From contig VXAY01004091.1 in assembly GCA_013399855.1 (NCBI GenBank), positions 1,980,997 through 2,044,996 of the forward strand: DNA of 64,000 nucleotides, given 5' to 3'. Of the stretch, positions 59,778 to 64,000 are shown piece after piece. The notes beneath the pieces were generated by a model. That model ran no database searches. It was not told where the DNA came from and saw only the letters and a program-made list of their open reading frames with translations. This DNA comes from Oxyruncus cristatus. Taxonomy: Eukaryota; Chordata; Aves; Passeriformes; Cotingidae. Within the stretch, counting starts at the first letter, position 1. Each line of letters opens with the position of its first letter. The position numbers and the translations under genes were made by a program.

Positions 59778-60968
59778 ATATCCTTTGACCAGATACTGTA
59801 TGCAAACACAGCAAGAAAAGGTGTCTTTTCCAATCAAACTAGTAAATGGCCAGGAAAAATAGACTAGAGGTGGAAGAAAGCAAACCTACTGTAATTTTAA
59901 AGGCTTTTCTAATCAAAGACCACCTAGTTCAGCATCCTGTCTTCAGTAGCGGCCTTTGCCTCTAACCAGGAGTTCTACCTTCACCATGGGCCTGCACTCT
60001 GACAATGAATAAGGTTGTCTCTTTGTATGATTCACCAGCAGGAGATGCCTTGGAAGATGAGAGAAGTAGGATGAGTGCAGACTGCTCCAACCTCCACCAA
60101 TCTGTAGCTCAGAAAGCCCACAGATGAAGGCTAAGGACTCAGCTATATGAAGAAAAGTCCAACAGTATGACCCAGCTTATGAATGTAAACTAATGTACTT
60201 ATGTTGATGCAACATCTGCACAGGATTTGCATGCTTGTATGTCTTTACTGGAATTGTTTTATGCTTACTGGTTCAAGTCAGAATGATCTTATCCAAGAAA
60301 ATAAAAGTACTTATTACGATAATCATATAGATTTAACCATCACAAACATTGTGTTCTAGACAAGGCTTATGAAAAACCCACAGGGTGCAAGTGCCACAGT
60401 CAAGACCTGGACTAAGACCTTGCAAGTGCAACTGTAGCAGTCTGACACACCTAAGCAAGGTTTTCTCATCCAAACTGTTCAAGCATCTAAAAAGCACATT
60501 CCCATTGTCAACCCCATCTGCCATTTGCTCACATAAGCAATTTTCACTTCAGGCGGAAGCTGCCTACCTTGTCAGCAAGACAATGGAAAGCACAAAAGAA
60601 AGATGTTGGGTGGGAAAAAAACCAAACAAACATAAAAATAGCTAACACCCCAAACCCAGCTGCTGTAGGCACAGAGCCTAGCTGGGGGTACCTGACTGAG
60701 AGGTAGCTCCTGAGGGAGCTCCTGAGCTGCTTCTAACTTCCCAAGAAGAGCAGAGAAAATATGTCAAATTAAAATAACTGAACTTAATTTTTAAAATCCC
60801 TACTAATTGCTAAATAGAGCTTCTGTATTAAGAAAGTTTGTTTTCAGGATGTATTCTGAATTTTGAGTGAAGTCAACGTATTGTTCACATCCAGAAAGAG
60901 TGAAAAATAATTTGTGCTTCTGTACATACAACAAAAAATCTGCTGACAAACCTAAGTGTTGTGCAAAA

Positions 60969-61002
60969 TACACAACACTGATGGATACACAACATTGATG
61001 GG
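60969..61002. repeat. 17-bp tandem duplication
   Basis: TACACAACACTGATGGA at 60969-60985 is followed directly by TACACAACATTGATGGG at 60986-61002, with two mismatches. Confidence 0.9.
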
Positions 61003-62879
61003 ATTAATTTTCTTTTCCAGCAGTCAAGATCACTAGGGAGAAACTAACTAAACTATGAGAGTTGCAAAAGCAATTTTATGTGATGAAATATATAATACAT
61101 ATACACGAGACCATGTTTAAAATTTAACGTTACAATGTCTAGGCACACAATTTCAAGCCCTTACCACACAAAGGCATTTTCTCTGACAACAAATGACACC
61201 ACAGACAAAACAACCAACATATTGTCTAGACAGTATTACTACTGCTCCATTGTCTTGAACATTTAAGTACACAGTCTATACATAAATGCAGAAAAGGACA
61301 ATTCTGCCTTTTTTTTTTTTTTTTAGTGTAACAAATACTTTTATCAGTTTGAAAATAATTACAATTATCCTAAAAACTTAAGAGTCTGATGTGTTTAAGA
61401 AGTCTGGTCAAAAGATTGTTTCAGATTCTAAGGCATGTCATATACCTTGTCAAAGCTATCTAGGGTATTTCAGATTTAAGAACCAATTGATAAATATTTT
61501 GTTTTCATTGCATTGAATCCTATTTGGAAAACAACAAAAAGTATGCCTGGTATCATAGACCATTTTCATCCATTCAGTTTTCAACCATTTTATTTAAGTA
61601 TATTTAAAGTTTATATTTAAAAGTTATTTTAAAAAAGAGTATCCAAAAGTTATTTAAAAAGTGACTTTTAAATTTTGTTTACTACAATAAACTAACTTTC
61701 TGTTTTACTGGTCTCACAGCAGGAAGCACACAAACCACCTTCCCAAGGGACATCTGCCTTGCAGAAAAAGCGAAGCAAAACTTACACAGTACAAGACCAA
61801 ATTGGAGCATTTTTGTTCCGAAAAAAAAGTAATTTAAAAGCAATTTCTTTCAAAGCTCAACTATGAACTGTATATGCAAAATGGACTAAAACATTTGCAA
61901 GCTCTCAGAAACTTGGAGATACTGAAATTGATATGAATAATTTTCATCTTCTCAGCTGGAGTGGCAATTATATTTTAAAGTAACAGAGGAATTCACTATC
62001 AGCAAGAATCCACTTAAAACTTCATTAGTCAACTTAGAAATACAAAGGAAAGGAACAGTTGCAAGAACTTAGAGAGATGAATCAACAAAAGACCTTATAA
62101 TAAATGACTGTTGTACCCGAACTATAGCACAGGATCACTGCTAGGTAATCTCACGGCATTTAAGACGTTATTTATTTGGTGCATGTCTTTGACACACTGT
62201 TACTTGACATTTGAACATTCCTGCTTTTCAGACATGAATTTTGCCAAATGTCACCCTAAGCTGAAAGTAAATTCTCTTTTATTCTCAATGCTATTTTATC
62301 CTAATATAATTGACATGATTACCAGGTTAAGAAAAATCAGTAATTACAGTAAATAAATCCAACTGCAGCTCATTTATTCACAGGCAATATACCCAGACCT
62401 CCTTCAACAATTAGCTCTTTGCTGAACAACAGAAATTTCAAGAAGCCATCTGGAAAATATCAACCTTTTGACTAAAACAAAGTGAAAGCACGTATAAACA
62501 ACTGCAAACACACATGTGTTTGTGCAAACACACATTTCTCTTCATGAATCAATAGCTTGTGTTTTTCCATTACACGTAAAAAAAAGTGAAAGTACAATTA
62601 AATTGTAAATAAATTCAAAATTAAACAAAAGAAAGATGACACTTGCTAAATAACACCTTTACTAAAAAGGAAGAGCTGGATGATGTTTTAACTAAACAAG
62701 AATTATTACCCTAATAGCTATCATTACTGCTGTTCTACTGTTCGTATACTGACAGATACAATAGTGTTCTTAGGCAAGAAAACCAGGAAAAATTATCTTA
62801 ATTAGCTTGTCAGGCATCTTGCACAATAGAGGCCATAGGGCTGCCCTGAATTAGTTTTTCCTTTTATGGTCTTGAATGT

Positions 62880-62896
62880 ACACACACACACACACT
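62880..62896. repeat. (CA)n microsatellite
   Basis: An uninterrupted ACACAC run after TGT in YES1 intron 1, about 8 units. Confidence 0.85.
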
Positions 62897-63275
62897 TAAA
62901 TTCATTCAAAGTGACTGTTATGGAAAGCTCACCCACACCTTGAACAAGTCCTAAATTTTGAACCCAGTAACTGCTAACAATACATGCCTCATATCCCACC
63001 TGAATTTAATGCCAACATCCAGAAAACACCTTTGCCTTGGAGACCTAGACTATCTTGTTTCTGTTTCCTGTGTAAGAACATCATGGCTCTCTTAAACCTT
63101 CCCCTTGCAAGAATGATGGAGTCCCACTAGACTCCAGTATACGAAATGACTTTCCAGTCACTCAACCACCTCATTTTCTCCAAGATCACTCAGTTTTCTT
63201 CAGCGCCTCCCACTAACAGTGATCACCAGGCATGTGGCATTCAAGCTAAGGGATATTCCTTAATCCTTCTTTCAT

Positions 63276-64000
63276 ATAATCACAGAATATTTTGGATTGG
63301 AAAGGACCTTTAAAGATCATCTAGAGTTCCAGCCCCCATAACCATAAGCAGGGACATCTTTCACTGATCAGTTTGGTCAGGGCCTCATGCAACCGTGCCT
63401 TGAACACTTCCAGAGATGGGGCATCCACAATATTTCTGGGCAACCTCTACTATCCTCTTGTAAAATATTTCTTACTAATACCTAGTGTAAAGCTACCATC
63501 TTTCAGCTTAAAACTGCTACCCCTTGACCTGTCACTACATGCCCTGGTAAAAAGTCCCTTCCCATGTTTCTTTAAGTTCCATTTATATACTAAAAGGCCA
63601 CACTAACTTCCTGGAGCCATTTCTTCTCCAGGTTGAAAAACCCCAATTCTCTCAGCCTGTCCTCAGAGGAAAAGTATCCCAGCCCCCAATCATCTTCGTG
63701 GCCTCCTCTGGTCCCATTCCAACAGTTCCACATTTTTCTCATGTTTGGAGGATTAGAGCTAGATGCAGAACTCCAGGAGGGGTCTCACTAGAGTGGAATA
63801 GAAGGGCAGAATCATCCCCTTGACCTCCTGGTCACGCTTCTTCTGACGCTCCCCAAGATATGATTGACTTTCTGGGTTGCAAGCAGACATGGTCGGCTCA
63901 CGTCCAATTCTCCATCCACCTAGATCTTTAGGTTCTTCCTTGAAGGGTTGCTCTCAATTCATTCCTCCTGGGGATTTTCCTGACCCAGGTGCCAGACCTT
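63276..64000 (-). repeat. CR1 LINE 3' end, cut by the window edge
   Basis: The longest CR1 copy here (over 720 bp), minus orientation. On the plus strand: AATCACAGAATATTTTGGAT, TTGGAAAGGACCTTTAAAGA, GGGCAACCTCTACTATCCTC, TCTCCAGGTTGAAAAACCCC, TCTCAGCCTGTCCTC, then AGGAGGGGTCTCACTAGAGT. It continues off the right end towards the reverse-transcriptase end. Order and spacing match CR1 from its 3' end inward. A frameshifted coding relic may follow beyond the window. Confidence 0.88.

Larger units (their letters stand above)
52747..64000 (-). other. YES1 intron 1 (3' part, open at the window edge)
   Basis: At least 11.2 kb of AT-rich intron. There is no CpG island or 5' non-coding exon recognisable within it, so the YES1 promoter lies beyond 64000. 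It includes a perfect inverted repeat (59755-59777), a 17-bp tandem duplication (60969-61002), a T run (61309-61324), a (CA)n run (62880-62896) and a CR1 element from 63276. Confidence 0.65.

Overview
This is a vertebrate genomic window, almost certainly from a bird. It holds one partial and two complete spliced protein genes plus bird-type repeats: CR1 LINE 3' ends and avian endogenous-retrovirus LTRs. Gene order and orientation match the mammalian 18p11.32 neighbourhood: CLUL1 (+), TYMS (+), YES1 (-). The LTR families recall those common in songbird genomes, but the exact species cannot be read from the sequence.

Layout. Positions 1-3.4 kb carry the last two coding exons of CLUL1, an apparent intron starting just after its stop codon, and a terminal 3'UTR exon. 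Positions 3.4-5.7 kb are a short intergenic stretch with two CR1 fragments, followed by a CpG-rich promoter with E2F and GC-box motifs. Positions 5.9-14.3 kb hold the whole TYMS gene: 7 coding exons, 302 codons, and a poly(A) signal. Positions 14.3-36.1 kb contain no recognisable host gene. That stretch holds two oppositely oriented ERV LTRs (18.9-20.5 kb), a candidate third LTR (27.1-28.4 kb) and a broken ERV pol fragment (30.7-31.2 kb). Positions 36.1-52.7 kb hold YES1 on the minus strand: 11 coding exons, 541 codons plus stop, a long AU-rich 3'UTR, and a first coding exon whose splice acceptor lies 8 nt before the ATG. Positions 52.7-64 kb are the start of YES1 intron 1. The YES1 promoter lies outside the window, and the right edge cuts through a CR1 element.

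The genes are not an operon. TYMS makes dTMP for DNA synthesis and carries the promoter motifs expected of an S-phase gene. YES1 is a Src-family membrane-associated tyrosine kinase. CLUL1 is a secreted clusterin paralogue. TYMS and YES1 are convergent. In mammals ENOSF1 lies between them and overlaps the TYMS 3' end, but I could not see any ENOSF1 exon here.

The most unusual feature is at the end of TYMS exon 1. The exon end, including the splice donor, is copied as an 18-bp tandem array running into intron 1. This gives a ladder of in-register, in-frame candidate donors, followed immediately by a strand-asymmetric C-rich/G-rich degenerate repeat.
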